DNA of 64,000 nucleotides from Microbacterium sp. SY138. GTDB taxonomy: Bacteria > Actinomycetota > Actinomycetes > Actinomycetales > Microbacteriaceae. Positions within the stretch are counted from its first letter, which is position 1. Each line of letters opens with the position of its first letter. Below are positions 10,291 through 19,672 of this stretch, one piece after another. A program made the position numbers and the translations under genes. The notes beneath the pieces are model-generated. The model saw nothing but the letters and a program-made list of their open reading frames with translations. It was not told where the DNA came from and searched no databases. The stretch is taken from contig NZ_CP155793.1 of assembly GCF_039729145.1 (NCBI RefSeq), positions 682,001 to 746,000 on the forward strand. Reading direction: 5' to 3'.

Positions 10291-10686
10291 ATGGAGTCCC
10301 TCGACGAGATCGTCCTCACCGGTCTGACCGTCTTCGGTCGTCATGGTGTCTTCGAGCACGAACGCCGCGACGGGCAGGAGTTCACGATCGATCTTCGTCT
10401 GCGGTTGTCGCTCGCGCAGGCTGCCGTCTCCGACGACGTGAGGGACACCGTGCACTACGGAGAGCTCGCCGAGAAGGTGGCCGCGGTCGTGGCCGGGGAA
10501 CCGGTGAACCTGATCGAGACGCTCGCCGAGAGGATCGCCGCCGTCGGTCTCGAAGACCGTCGGGTGCAGGACGTCGTCGTGACCGTGCACAAGCCGCATG
10601 CGCCGATCGCGCTGGACTTCACCGATGTGGCGGTCACCGTGCATCGCCGCCGAACGCCTGACGCGCTGGAGGACACGATCGTATGA
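10291..10686 (+). CDS. folB: dihydroneopterin aldolase
   Basis: The 131-residue enzyme cleaves dihydroneopterin to hydroxymethyl-dihydropterin and glycolaldehyde. Family features are LTGLTVFGRHGVFEHER at the start, DTVHYGELAEKV in the middle (the Tyr and the catalytic Glu region), and VVVTVHKPHAPI with the catalytic Lys near the end. I choose ATG 10291 because TACGCT at 10279-10284 lies six bases upstream. This suggests an internal leaderless promoter inside the folate operon. The stop overlaps the folK start (ATGA). Confidence 0.94.
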   Translation: MESLDEIVLTGLTVFGRHGVFEHERRDGQEFTIDLRLRLSLAQAAVSDDVRDTVHYGELAEKVAAVVAGEPVNLIETLAERIAAVGLEDRRVQDVVVTVHKPHAPIALDFTDVAVTVHRRRTPDALEDTIV

Positions 10687-11222
10687 GCCGCAACCTCGCG
10701 AACCCGCCCGACATGCCCGCGCCTCGTCCCGGACGTCCGGAGACCACCGCGGTCGTCGCCCTCGGCGCGAACCTCGGCGACCGCCACGACACGATCAGGG
10801 CGGCCGCCGAGAGGATCGCGCGGCTCCCGCTGGTCAGCGAGGTGCGCCTCTCCCGGTTGTTCGAGACCGTCGCCCTTCGGCTCGACGGGCCCGATCCCGA
10901 GGCACCCGGCTACGTCAACGCCGTGGCTCTGGTGACCACGCGCCTCGCTCCCGAGATCCTTCTCGGGATGCTGCACGCCATCGAGGACGAGAACGGCCGA
11001 GAGCGACGGGAGCGCTGGGGCGACCGCACGCTCGACCTCGACCTGATCGCGTACGGCGAGGTCATCTCCGACGAACCGCGTCTGCAGCTGCCGCATCCGC
11101 GCGCTGCCGAACGCCTCTTCGTGCTCGAACCGTGGCTGGATGTCGACCAGGACGCGGTGCTGCTCGGCCGGGGCAGAGTCGCCGACCTCGTGGCGGAACT
11201 GCGGGCCCGGAGCGAGGGATGA
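10683..11222 (+). CDS. folK: 2-amino-4-hydroxy-6-hydroxymethyldihydropteridine pyrophosphokinase
   Basis: The 179-residue enzyme activates hydroxymethyl-dihydropterin with ATP for condensation by FolP. The signature regions are VALGANLGDRHDTI near residues 21-34 and RWGDRTLDLDLIAYG, which holds the two Mg-binding aspartates, followed by LPHPRAAERLFVLEPW. About 20 extra N-terminal residues rich in Pro precede the fold. The stop overlaps the start of the DUF3180 gene (ATGA), continuing the coupled operon. Confidence 0.95.
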   Translation: MSRNLANPPDMPAPRPGRPETTAVVALGANLGDRHDTIRAAAERIARLPLVSEVRLSRLFETVALRLDGPDPEAPGYVNAVALVTTRLAPEILLGMLHAIEDENGRERRERWGDRTLDLDLIAYGEVISDEPRLQLPHPRAAERLFVLEPWLDVDQDAVLLGRGRVADLVAELRARSEG

Positions 11223-11701
11223 GACGCACCTCTGCGGGCGTGCTCGTCGTCCTCGCACTGCTCGCCGGCGGGGGCGGGTTCCTGCTCGATCACCTGTTGA
11301 CGGCATCGGGACGTGTCACGTTCACCCCCTCGCTCCTGCTTCCGGTGCTCCTCCTGCTGATCGGCGCAGCCTCCCTCGGGGTCGCCTGGCCGGTGCGGCG
11401 CAGCGTGCGGTCGGGCATCCGCATCGATCCCTTCCGCGCACTCAGAGCGGCGACACTCGCGCGGGCCTCGAGTCTGCTCGGCGCGATCATGGCCGGGTTC
11501 GGAGCCGGGCTGCTCGTGTTCCTCCTGTCACGTCCCGTCATTCCGCAGGTAGGGTCGACTGTGGCCATGCTGGCCCTGATCGGAAGCGCGATCGTCCTCG
11601 TGATCGCCGCGCTCGTCGCCGAGCAGTTCTGCACCCTGCCGAAGGATCCTGATGACTCAGAACCCAGAGACCGCGCCCCTGAACCCGGCGGAGGGCACTG
11701 A
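11219..11701 (+). CDS. DUF3180 membrane protein
   Basis: The 160-residue protein has four hydrophobic segments: roughly residues 5-25, 38-58, 82-102 and 115-135. The conserved stretch FRALRAATLARASSLLGA lies between the second and third. This matches the DUF3180 family, which in actinobacteria sits directly after folK. Its function is unknown; the fixed position suggests co-expression rather than a folate role. ATG 11219 overlaps the folK stop. The acidic C-terminal tail overlaps the next gene by 50 bases, an unusually long overlap for this window. Confidence 0.85.
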   Translation: MRRTSAGVLVVLALLAGGGGFLLDHLLTASGRVTFTPSLLLPVLLLLIGAASLGVAWPVRRSVRSGIRIDPFRALRAATLARASSLLGAIMAGFGAGLLVFLLSRPVIPQVGSTVAMLALIGSAIVLVIAALVAEQFCTLPKDPDDSEPRDRAPEPGGGH

Positions 11702-12233
11702 CCTCGACGCCCTCGACAGGGGGACGTACACCCAGCTGCGCACGGCACGCAACGAGGCCCGCCTCGAACTCGACGGCACGTGGCACCAGATCTCGCCGCG
11801 CTATGTCGTGTCGCAGATCGTGCAGAACGTGATCTTCATCGCGATCGTCGCGATCGCCGCCGTCGTGCTGAACGTGGTGCTGCATCAGCAGTGGGTGTGG
11901 ATCCCCGCCGGGATCATCCTGCTCATCACCGTGTTCGCCCTCATCATCCTGCCGCGCCAGGCGAAGGCGATCGGCTACATGCTCCGCGCCGACGACATCG
12001 TCTTCCGCAAGGGCATCCTGTGGCAGCGCATGATCGCCGTCCCCTACGGTCGCATGCAGCTGGTCGACATCACGCAGGGGCCGCTCGACCGCGCGTTCGG
12101 CATCGCCCAACTCAAGATGGTCACGGCCGCCGCAACGACCGGCGTGCAGATCCCCGGTCTGACGCAGGGTGCGGCCGAGGCGCTGCGCGACACCCTCATC
12201 CAGGTAGCCGAGACCCGTCGGACCGGCCTGTGA
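11652..12233 (+). CDS. PH domain-containing membrane protein (YdbS-like)
   Basis: The 193-residue protein has two membrane helices (about residues 55-75 and 80-100) followed by a bacterial PH-like domain (bPH2). The domain core is YMLRADDIVFRKGILWQRMIAVPYGRMQLVDITQGPLDR, which spans about 108-146. This is the organisation of Bacillus YdbS. The ATG has a GAAGGA site six bases upstream and lies inside the end of the DUF3180 gene. Its stop overlaps the start of the larger PH-domain protein, and the pair probably acts as one membrane complex. In Bacillus the ydbST pair has been linked to bacteriocin resistance; that role is not shown for this organism. Confidence 0.87.
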   Translation: MTQNPETAPLNPAEGTDLDALDRGTYTQLRTARNEARLELDGTWHQISPRYVVSQIVQNVIFIAIVAIAAVVLNVVLHQQWVWIPAGIILLITVFALIILPRQAKAIGYMLRADDIVFRKGILWQRMIAVPYGRMQLVDITQGPLDRAFGIAQLKMVTAAATTGVQIPGLTQGAAEALRDTLIQVAETRRTGL

Positions 12234-14212
12234 GCGAGCAGCAGCCCCCTTTCGCGCCGAGCGCGCCGCTGCCCGTCGAGGAGGGTTCCACGACGCTCGC
12301 GAACGGTGAGTGGCACCGCATGCACCCCCTCACCCCGCTCTTCAAGGGCGGGCTCGCGCTGATCATCATCGCGGGTATCGTCATCGCGAACATGCGGGAT
12401 CGCCTGATCACCTGGGCCGTGGGCATCTTCACGCCCGAAGAAGCGCACTACGGCGACTACGCCGGTGCCGATCCTGTCGATTGGGTGCTCTCGAACAACC
12501 TGATCCTGGTCGCGCTCCTCAGCGTGCTCGGGCTCGTGATCGTGCTGGTGCTGATCTTCTGGTTCGTCTGGCGCTTCCAGCAGTTCCGGATCACCGGCGA
12601 TCACGTCGAGGTCCGCAAGGGAATCATTTTCCGCTCGCACCGCCGCGCACCTCTCGACCGCGTGCAGGGCGTGAACCTGACACGCCCATTCCCCGCCCGC
12701 ATCATCGGTCTCGCGAAGCTCGAGGTGGTCGGAGCCGGCAATGACGCGAACGTCGAGCTCGAATACCTCGCGACGCCCCGCGCGGAGTCGGTGCGTGCCG
12801 ACATCCTGCGTCTGGCATCCGGTGCTCGCGCGGCGCGCGACGCCGCTCTGAACCCGGCGGCAACGTCGGCCGCACCCGGTCCGACATCCGCCCGGGCGCA
12901 GCTGGTCGGTTCGATGAACGCGGGTGTCAACGGCCTCATCTCCGGCGTCGACCTCGCCGATGTCGTCCCCGAGAGCGTCGTGAAGATCCCGACCGGCCGG
13001 CTTGTGGGCTCGCAGCTGATCTCCGGGCTGCTGTGGTTCGTCTTCTTCGGAGCGATCTTCGCGATCGCGATCGGCAGCGCGTTGATCGGGATGCTGGCCG
13101 ATGGCAACTCGGATGGAGGTTTCGTCCTCCTCGGGCTGGGTCTCGGCATGGGCGTCCCCATGGTCATCGCCGTGGTCGGTATCACCTGGGCGCAGATCTC
13201 GAAGTCGCTGCGCTACTCGATCGCTCCGACTCCTGACGGCGTGCGCATCACCTACGGTCTTCTCACGACCGTGACCGAGACGCTCCCGCCGGGACGCATC
13301 TTCGCGGTGGAGGTGTCGCAGTCGCTGCTGTGGCGCCCGTTCGGGTGGTGGACGATCAAGATCAACCGTATGAGCGGCAAGAGCGCAGCCCAGCAGTCGT
13401 CGGGAAGCGGACAGCAGTTCAACGTGGTGCTGCCCGTCGGCAAACGCGCCGATGTCGAACGCGTGCTCGCGCTGGTGCTCCCCGACGTTCCTGGGGAGAG
13501 CATCCCGTTCCTCTGGGATCAGGGCGTCGTTGGTCCCGCCGATGGCGACGCGTATCGGACGATGCCACGGCGTGCAGCGTGGCGGCGTCCGTTCTCCTGG
13601 AAGCGACACGGCTACCTCGTCGCCGACTTCGGTCTGCTGCTGCGCCGCGGAAACGTCTGGCGCAAGCTCGCCGTGTTCCCGCTGGCACGTCTGCAGGGGG
13701 TCTCGCTCAGCCAGGGGCCGATCGACCGGCACCAGCAGGTTTCCGGCGCACAGGTGCACACGGTCCCCGGGCCGATCACCGGGTACCTCTCGGGTCTCGA
13801 ACGTGCCGATGCGCTGGCTCTGGTCGACGAGGTCAGCCGTGCGGCCGCGGAGGCGGCGTCTCGCGACACCACCCACCGCTGGAGTGCGCACGCGGCGGAG
13901 ATTCCCGTCGCAGCGCCCCCGGCCCCGCCGGCGTACACCGGCCCGCCGCCGGTCTTCCCCGTCCCCGGACAGGCAGGGCCGCCCGCCCCGCCCGTATCGC
14001 CGCCTGCACCGCCGGTCGACACGCCGGCGCCTCCGGTGCTTCCGGTGCTTCCGCCGGCATCTCCGGTGGGACCGCCTTCGGGTGTACCGGCAGCGCCCGC
14101 GGAGAACGCTCCGGAGGGTCCGCAGGTGCCTCCGAACTTCCCGGCTGCTCCGCCGGCAGCTCCTCCCGCACCCCCGCTGCTCCGGCGGACGAGGCGCGAC
14201 GATGGCGCGTGA
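12230..14212 (+). CDS. multi-PH-domain membrane protein (YdbT-like) with Pro-rich tail
   Basis: The 660-residue protein carries three PH-like (bPH2) blocks, each preceded by paired membrane helices. The first centres on DHVEVRKGIIFRSHRRAPLD, the second on GVRITYGLLTTVTETLPPGR, the third on FGLLLRRGNVWRKLAVFPLA. Helices lie near residues 38-60, 85-110, 262-285 and 290-315. The last 100 residues are a Pro/Ala tail rich in PPAPP, probably disordered. The GTG start overlaps the stop of the YdbS-like gene. It pairs with that gene as in ydbST. The Pro-rich tail is not part of the Bacillus family and may contact the cytoplasmic side of the wall machinery; that is speculation. Confidence 0.85.
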   Translation: MSEQQPPFAPSAPLPVEEGSTTLANGEWHRMHPLTPLFKGGLALIIIAGIVIANMRDRLITWAVGIFTPEEAHYGDYAGADPVDWVLSNNLILVALLSVLGLVIVLVLIFWFVWRFQQFRITGDHVEVRKGIIFRSHRRAPLDRVQGVNLTRPFPARIIGLAKLEVVGAGNDANVELEYLATPRAESVRADILRLASGARAARDAALNPAATSAAPGPTSARAQLVGSMNAGVNGLISGVDLADVVPESVVKIPTGRLVGSQLISGLLWFVFFGAIFAIAIGSALIGMLADGNSDGGFVLLGLGLGMGVPMVIAVVGITWAQISKSLRYSIAPTPDGVRITYGLLTTVTETLPPGRIFAVEVSQSLLWRPFGWWTIKINRMSGKSAAQQSSGSGQQFNVVLPVGKRADVERVLALVLPDVPGESIPFLWDQGVVGPADGDAYRTMPRRAAWRRPFSWKRHGYLVADFGLLLRRGNVWRKLAVFPLARLQGVSLSQGPIDRHQQVSGAQVHTVPGPITGYLSGLERADALALVDEVSRAAAEAASRDTTHRWSAHAAEIPVAAPPAPPAYTGPPPVFPVPGQAGPPAPPVSPPAPPVDTPAPPVLPVLPPASPVGPPSGVPAAPAENAPEGPQVPPNFPAAPPAAPPAPPLLRRTRRDDGA

Positions 14213-14894
14213 CGGACGCCTCGGCGTCGGCATCATCGGGGCAGGGCGCGTAGGGCCGGTCGTCGGGGCGGCGCTCGGCGGTGCAGGACATGCCGTGATC
14301 GGGATCACCAGCGGATCCGACGACGAACGCGCCTCGGCCGTGCTGCCGGACGTGCCGGTTCTCGATGCCCTGGAGGTCGTGCGTCGCGCCGAGCTCGTGA
14401 TCATCGCGGTACCCAGCGAGCAGCTGCCGTCGCTCGTCGCGGGCATCGCCGAGGTGGGCGGCTGGCAGATCGGCCAGCTCGTGCTGCACACCGACCCCGG
14501 CTACGGCATCGACGTGCTGCGCCCGGCAGCCGAACGCGGGGCGATCCCCCTCGCCGTGCATCCCGCGATCACCTTCACAGGGACGTCGATCGACCTTCGG
14601 CAGCTGCATGCCGGGTTCGCCGCGGTGACCGCTCCGGTCGCCGTGCTGCCGATCGCCCAGGCCCTCGCCGTGGAGATGGGGTGCGAGCCCGTCGTGATCG
14701 CGGAGGCGGATCGCGCGGCCTACGCCGATGCGATCGCGACAGCCACCGAGTTCTCGCGGTCGATCATCGGACAGTCGACCGCGCGACTACGGGAGATCGG
14801 CGTGGAGAACCCCGGCGGCTACCTCTCGGCGTTGGTGCAGTCGACCGTCGAGCGTGCGCTGCGCGAAGCCTCCGACGCGCCCCCGCTGATCTGA
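14202..14894 (+). CDS. DUF2520 Rossmann-fold oxidoreductase-like protein
   Basis: The 230-residue protein starts with a dinucleotide-binding motif, GVGIIGAGRVGPVVG, at about residues 8-22. The second half carries the DUF2520 helical domain, with VHPAITFTGT and an LREIGVENPGGYLSALVQ block. It resembles 6-phosphogluconate or F420-dependent dehydrogenases in fold. In many actinobacteria this gene lies directly before panC (pantoate-beta-alanine ligase). Here panC is absent and a DUF2207 gene on the other strand follows instead. A role in pantothenate synthesis as a ketopantoate-type reductase has been suggested by that context only. The ATG overlaps the preceding gene by 11 bases. Confidence 0.85.
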   Translation: MARDGRLGVGIIGAGRVGPVVGAALGGAGHAVIGITSGSDDERASAVLPDVPVLDALEVVRRAELVIIAVPSEQLPSLVAGIAEVGGWQIGQLVLHTDPGYGIDVLRPAAERGAIPLAVHPAITFTGTSIDLRQLHAGFAAVTAPVAVLPIAQALAVEMGCEPVVIAEADRAAYADAIATATEFSRSIIGQSTARLREIGVENPGGYLSALVQSTVERALREASDAPPLI

Positions 14895-14935
14895 AGCTTC
14901 CGCGGCGGTACCCCGGATGCGGGCGCCAGTGGGAC

Positions 14936-16813
14936 TCACCGTCCGCCGGAGAAGCCGCCGCCTCCGCCGCCTCCGGAGAACCCGCCGCCGAATGACCCTC
15001 CGGCACTCGACGAAGAGCCCGCCGAGGGGGCCGAGTACGTCGCGGCGGAGTGCGACGATGCCACGAACGAGGCGAGCTGCGTCCGGAGTGCGAACGATGC
15101 CGGGTCGCCGATCCAGGATGCGCCGCGCTCCGCATTCGCGTAGGCCTTCTCGAGCACATCACCCCACTCGCGTTCCATCCCGAACAGGATCGCGTAGGGG
15201 AGAAGCCGTTCGTACACGTGGATGACGTCGGCGGTGCCGTCGGCGCGACGTTCGGCTCCGGTGTACGACTGGAGCATGCGCAGGCGATCGGCGTCGGCGA
15301 CCCGGATGAACTCCTTCACTCCCTGCAGATACTCGTAGGTGCGTGCGCCTTCGACGGTGAGCACCGTGTGCTTCGAGAACGGATAGACGCTGGAGAGCAG
15401 CACGAGGAAAGCCCCGATGGAGATCACGACGAGTGCAGGGATCGCGGACAGGCGTCCGCTGGCGGCGCTCCAGATCCCGAACGCCAAGCCGACGACGGCG
15501 AGGCCGATCGCACACCACTGCAGGATCACAGCACTTCGACTGCGTGCCTTCTCGGTGAGTCCGCGGCTCTGCGCCTCGGTCGTGCCTCGGTGCTGGAGTG
15601 CCGTCATCCGAGCGGCGAAGGCTTCGTCGGCGGCGGGGAGATCGACCACCCCGTCGGCGTCCGCATCGAGGAAGAGCGCTTCGAGGGCGTCGACGTCGAG
15701 CTGGTCGGGGCTGTGTGCCTCGCCGAGACGACGAACGCGAGGCTGGTCTTCCTCCGTCCCCTCTTCGATGCGCAGCATGCCACGGACGGCGAGGTGCACG
15801 ATCTCGGACGGGATCACGTCTTCGGCCCCGGGAACGACGGCAGCGGCGAGCAGCGGGGGCAGCGAGTCCGGCACGTCGTACTGGGCGACCACGATGCCGG
15901 TAGCGGCTCGCCGTCTGCGCGCGAAGGCCGACACCGCCACCCAGCTGCTGGCGGCGAGTCCGAGAGCGCCGACCGCGGCGGCGATCGGTGCGACGTCGGC
16001 GACCGGATCCGGTGTGCGGGCGAGCGGCTGCGTGGCGGTGCCCGGTTCGAAACCGATGGCCACCGTCACCCCGTCACCGGCGGGACGAGACCCCGATTCG
16101 ACACGGAAGGTCGCGCTGCGGCCGTCGGTGGTCGGACCCTCCAGCTCGCACTCCTCCTTCGAGCCGGAAGGGCCGGAGTAGCAGCGGGTGGCACCGTCGA
16201 GTGCGTTGCTCATCGCAGGATCGAACACGATCTCGGCGCGGAACCGGTCGATGGGCTGCGTGCTGTCGAGGGGGAGCAGGTCCCAGTAGAACTCGTCTGC
16301 CGGGGGAGCGGACGAACTCTCGGACCGATCGGTCGCGAGGATCACGTCGCGCATCTCGTACTCGATGACGTAGGTGGTGAGGCCCCGCACGAAGTCGTCG
16401 TCGTTACCCGTCAGCACGTAGAGGAGCCCGTCCTCCTCGTCCGTCTCGTAGGGCACGTCCGCCCCGTTGCCGTCGGTCACGGACAGGATCGTCGTCTCGA
16501 TGCTCGCCCCTTCGTATGAAGTCGCGAGTCCGCGGACGATGCCGCGATTCTGGTCGACGTCGGGGAAGCGGGCCACGAGGGTCTCCGTCACGCGCATGCG
16601 GGCGCGGCCCTCGTCGTCGAGACCGATCTCGTAGGCGGCATCCCACGAGCTGTAGGAGAAATCGTCGACATCGGTGGGGACGTCCGCGGGCCGGGGCGCA
16701 GCCAGGTGCGACGCGGGCCCGTCGGACGCGGCCTGCGCGGCGGCAGGGGCGAGGACCGCCAGCATCGCGAGGGAGAGGGCAGCGAACGCGCGGAGGATCC
16801 GTGTGTGGGCCAT
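14936..16813 (-). CDS. DUF2207 domain-containing membrane protein
   Basis: The 625-residue protein has a signal peptide ending after AQA near residue 28. A long external beta-rich DUF2207 region follows (about 45-270). Then come a helix near 280-300, a cytoplasmic region with LLAAAVVPGAEDVIPSEIVHLAVRG, two further helices near 435-475, and a C-terminal low-complexity tail of Gly, Ser and Phe that is typical of the family. Function is unknown. TAGCCT lies six bases before the ATG on the minus strand, fitting a leaderless transcript. It converges on the DUF2520 gene and is divergent from lysS. Confidence 0.9.
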   Translation of the reverse strand: MAHTRILRAFAALSLAMLAVLAPAAAQAASDGPASHLAAPRPADVPTDVDDFSYSSWDAAYEIGLDDEGRARMRVTETLVARFPDVDQNRGIVRGLATSYEGASIETTILSVTDGNGADVPYETDEEDGLLYVLTGNDDDFVRGLTTYVIEYEMRDVILATDRSESSSAPPADEFYWDLLPLDSTQPIDRFRAEIVFDPAMSNALDGATRCYSGPSGSKEECELEGPTTDGRSATFRVESGSRPAGDGVTVAIGFEPGTATQPLARTPDPVADVAPIAAAVGALGLAASSWVAVSAFARRRRAATGIVVAQYDVPDSLPPLLAAAVVPGAEDVIPSEIVHLAVRGMLRIEEGTEEDQPRVRRLGEAHSPDQLDVDALEALFLDADADGVVDLPAADEAFAARMTALQHRGTTEAQSRGLTEKARSRSAVILQWCAIGLAVVGLAFGIWSAASGRLSAIPALVVISIGAFLVLLSSVYPFSKHTVLTVEGARTYEYLQGVKEFIRVADADRLRMLQSYTGAERRADGTADVIHVYERLLPYAILFGMEREWGDVLEKAYANAERGASWIGDPASFALRTQLASFVASSHSAATYSAPSAGSSSSAGGSFGGGFSGGGGGGGFSGGR

Positions 16814-16893
16814 TCTTCGAGGCTACCCAGCGTGCGCCAAGCAGCGGGATGCCGCCTCGGTAAACTGGGAGGGACTTCCAAGGAGCCCCCCAC

Positions 16894-18426
16894 ATGACTG
16901 ACGCGTCCGCCGCGCCCGAATCGGCCTCGACCGACCCTTCCCTCGAAGAGGACGTCCACGAGCAGAAGGCCGTGCGCCTCGCCAAGCGCGAGCGCCTGAT
17001 CGAGAAGCGGGTGGATGCGGGCGGCGGGGCGTTCCCGGTCGCCGTTCCCGTCACGCACACGATTCCCGCGCTGCGCGCCGAGTACGGCGAGCTCGAGGCC
17101 GGCGCCGAAACCGGTGTCATCGTCGGAGTCGCGGGTCGTGTGGTGTTCAGCCGCAACACCGGCAAGCTCTGCTTCGCCACTCTGCAGGCGGGTGACGGCT
17201 CGCGCATCCAGGCCATGATCTCCCTGGCGAACGTCGGCGAGGAGTCGCTGGCCGACTGGAAGGAGTACGTCGACCTGGGGGACCACGTCTTCGTGCACGG
17301 TGAAGTCATCTCCAGTCGCCGCGGCGAGCTGTCGATCATGGCGGACGACTGGACGATCGCGGCGAAGGCGATCCTGCCGCTCCCCAATGCCTACTCCGAA
17401 CTCAGCGAGGAGGGCCGCGTACGCAGCCGCTACCTCGACCTGATCGTGCGCGAGCAGGCGCGCACGACGGTCCGCGCGCGCGCCGCCGTGAATGCGAGCC
17501 TGCGTTCGACGTTCACCAGCCATGACTACCTCGAGGTGGAGACCCCGATGCTGCAGGTGCAGCACGGCGGGGCCTCTGCCCGCCCGTTCATCACGCACTC
17601 GAACGCGTTCGACACCGAGCTGTACCTGCGCATCGCACCCGAGCTGTACCTCAAGCGCGCTGTCGTCGGCGGGATCGAGCGCGTCTACGAGATCAACCGG
17701 AACTTCCGCAACGAGGGAGCCGACTCTACACACAGCCCCGAGTTCGCGATGCTCGAGGCCTACCAGGCGTACGGCGACTACAACCAGATGGCCGCCCTCA
17801 CACAGGAGCTCGTGCAGAACGCGGCGATCGCGGTCGCCGGCTCCACGACCGTGACCTGGGCCGACGGTACCGAGTATGAGCTCGGCGGCGAGTGGGACCG
17901 CATCTCGATGTACGAGTCGCTGTCGGCCGCATCCGGGCGCACCACCACTCCGCAGGACTCGGTCGAAGACCTGATCGCGTTCGCCGAGGCCAACGACGTC
18001 GATCTGCCTCCGCAGGCCACTCACGGCAAGCTCGTCGAGGAGCTGTGGGAGCATTTCGTGAAGGGCGACCTCGTCCGCCCCACGTTCGTGATGGATTTCC
18101 CCGTCGACACGTCGCCCCTGGTCCGTGAACACCGCTCGATCGCGGGTGTCGTGGAGAAGTGGGATCTGTACATCCGTGGCTTCGAGCTGGCGACCGGGTA
18201 CTCCGAACTGGTCGACCCCGTGATTCAACGCGAGCGCTTCGTGGAACAGGCCAAACTCGCCGCACGCGGTGACGTCGAGGCGATGCCGGTCGACGAAGAG
18301 TTCCTGCGGGCCCTCGAGCACGGAATGCCGCCGTCCGGAGGAATGGGCATGGGGATCGACCGCCTGCTGATGGCGATCACCGGCCTGGGCATTCGTGAGA
18401 CCATCCTGTTCCCCCTGGTCAAGTAA
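16894..18426 (+). CDS. lysS: lysyl-tRNA synthetase, class II
   Basis: The 510-residue enzyme charges tRNA-Lys. An N-terminal OB-fold (about 70-165) binds the anticodon. The class II core shows motif 1 around YLEVETPMLQ, motif 2 with RVYEINRNFRNEGADSTHSP, and motif 3 GMGMGIDRLLMAITG near the end. Length is normal for the class II form. Unlike many genes in the window it has a leader: TAAACT at 16861-16866 is a likely -10, and AAGGAG precedes the ATG. It ends 15 bases before the stop of the convergent DUF4192 gene. Confidence 0.97.
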   Translation: MTDASAAPESASTDPSLEEDVHEQKAVRLAKRERLIEKRVDAGGGAFPVAVPVTHTIPALRAEYGELEAGAETGVIVGVAGRVVFSRNTGKLCFATLQAGDGSRIQAMISLANVGEESLADWKEYVDLGDHVFVHGEVISSRRGELSIMADDWTIAAKAILPLPNAYSELSEEGRVRSRYLDLIVREQARTTVRARAAVNASLRSTFTSHDYLEVETPMLQVQHGGASARPFITHSNAFDTELYLRIAPELYLKRAVVGGIERVYEINRNFRNEGADSTHSPEFAMLEAYQAYGDYNQMAALTQELVQNAAIAVAGSTTVTWADGTEYELGGEWDRISMYESLSAASGRTTTPQDSVEDLIAFAEANDVDLPPQATHGKLVEELWEHFVKGDLVRPTFVMDFPVDTSPLVREHRSIAGVVEKWDLYIRGFELATGYSELVDPVIQRERFVEQAKLAARGDVEAMPVDEEFLRALEHGMPPSGGMGMGIDRLLMAITGLGIRETILFPLVK

Positions 18427-18441
18427 CACGATCACCGACGG

Positions 18442-19560
18442 TCACTGCGCCGAGTGGCGACGGAACGCCCACTCCGGGAGTATCGCTCCGCCGATCATGG
18501 TCTCCAGGAGCGCGGCCAGTGAATAGTGCGGGTCGATCTCTCGCACCATCTCGAGGTATCGGCCCGCGTGGCTGGCGCGTCCCAGAGCCCATGACAACCA
18601 CGCCGCCACGGTGAGGGGTGCGGATCGCGAGAGCCTCGGAGCCCGTGCCGCCGCTTCGCGTGCGGCGGTGAGGGCGCGTCGGAGGCGGTCGGTGTCGGGA
18701 GTGGGGCCGCGCCCGAGGAACACCTCACCCACCTCGTCGGGGATCATCACCCCGGATGCCTCGAACGCGGTCTGTGCAGCGAGGGTGCGCACGCCGCCTG
18801 CCAGGTCGGTCGCCCACTGAGCGATGGCGACGTCCCGCAAAAGGGGCTGCTCGAGGCACCACAGCAGCGTGGCCGTCGCGAACGGGGGCAGAGCGTCGGG
18901 TGCCGCCAGCACCGACTCGTAGAAGGCCGGAACATCGTCGAGCAGGACGAGCGCGGCGATGAGCCGCGGATCATCCCGACTCGTCAGTCGACCTCGACCC
19001 TTCCGATCGAGGAACGCCGCGAGCTCGAGCGACGCGGTCCCCACACGTTCCTTCTCGGCGAGGTCGACGTGCGGGAGATCCGCCCCGACGCTCTGGTCTC
19101 CGGACACGTCGGTCGACAGCGGTAGATCGGCGGGAGTGCGGATCTGCGCCAACGGCCCCAGCTCGGGCTCCTCGTCGAGGTAGCTCGACCACCCGGAGGG
19201 GGTCACGCAGAGAGCGTCGACGATGCGGAGGCCCGCCTCCTCTGCGCACCCCAACAGCTCGTCGACGGCGACCGCGTGGGGGAGGACGAGACCGTCTCGC
19301 GTCGGGTGCGACTCCTCATCGGTGTAGACGACGACCGCGACGGCATCCGTCGCTGTGACGCGGGCGACGAGGCCGACGGCGGCGTCGGCATAGACCTCGA
19401 GGTCAGCCTTCTCCTGCGGGAGATCGAGACGCATGGCTCCGTCGGTGCGGCTGCCTCGGAAAGGGAGGAGCACGATGCTCCGACGGGGCGTGAAGCCCGC
19501 GAGGGACGGGACGATGCCGAGGAAAGCGGCGGAATCGGAGGCTCGGAGAACTGTTGTCAT
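18442..19560 (-). CDS. DUF4192 domain-containing protein
   Basis: The 372-residue protein matches DUF4192: it opens with VLRASDSAAFLGIVPSLAGF and RSIVLLPF, has a CVTPSGWSSY block near the middle, and a C-terminal helical region with AAWLSWALGRASHAGRYL. It is soluble and of unknown function. The start is set at the ATG at 19558-19560, which begins the conserved domain; an open frame continues upstream without family similarity. GACACT lies six bases before this ATG. It is a single-gene unit, divergent from the small membrane protein ahead of cardiolipin synthase. Confidence 0.87.
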   Translation of the reverse strand: MTTVLRASDSAAFLGIVPSLAGFTPRRSIVLLPFRGSRTDGAMRLDLPQEKADLEVYADAAVGLVARVTATDAVAVVVYTDEESHPTRDGLVLPHAVAVDELLGCAEEAGLRIVDALCVTPSGWSSYLDEEPELGPLAQIRTPADLPLSTDVSGDQSVGADLPHVDLAEKERVGTASLELAAFLDRKGRGRLTSRDDPRLIAALVLLDDVPAFYESVLAAPDALPPFATATLLWCLEQPLLRDVAIAQWATDLAGGVRTLAAQTAFEASGVMIPDEVGEVFLGRGPTPDTDRLRRALTAAREAAARAPRLSRSAPLTVAAWLSWALGRASHAGRYLEMVREIDPHYSLAALLETMIGGAILPEWAFRRHSAQ

Positions 19561-19672
19561 CCCGAGAGTGTCGTCGAGGGCGAAGCCCGCCGAGCGCGAA
19601 AGAGGACCCTGTGGACGGAGTTCCTGTGAACGCCGAAATGTGCACGAACAGTGGCTCGCGTACCATGGGGTG

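Noticed and set aside
12044..14491. Open frame of 815 codons antisense to the PH-domain genes
   Set aside because: The plus strand has clear domains and coupled starts; the minus-strand product has low-complexity composition and no ribosome site.
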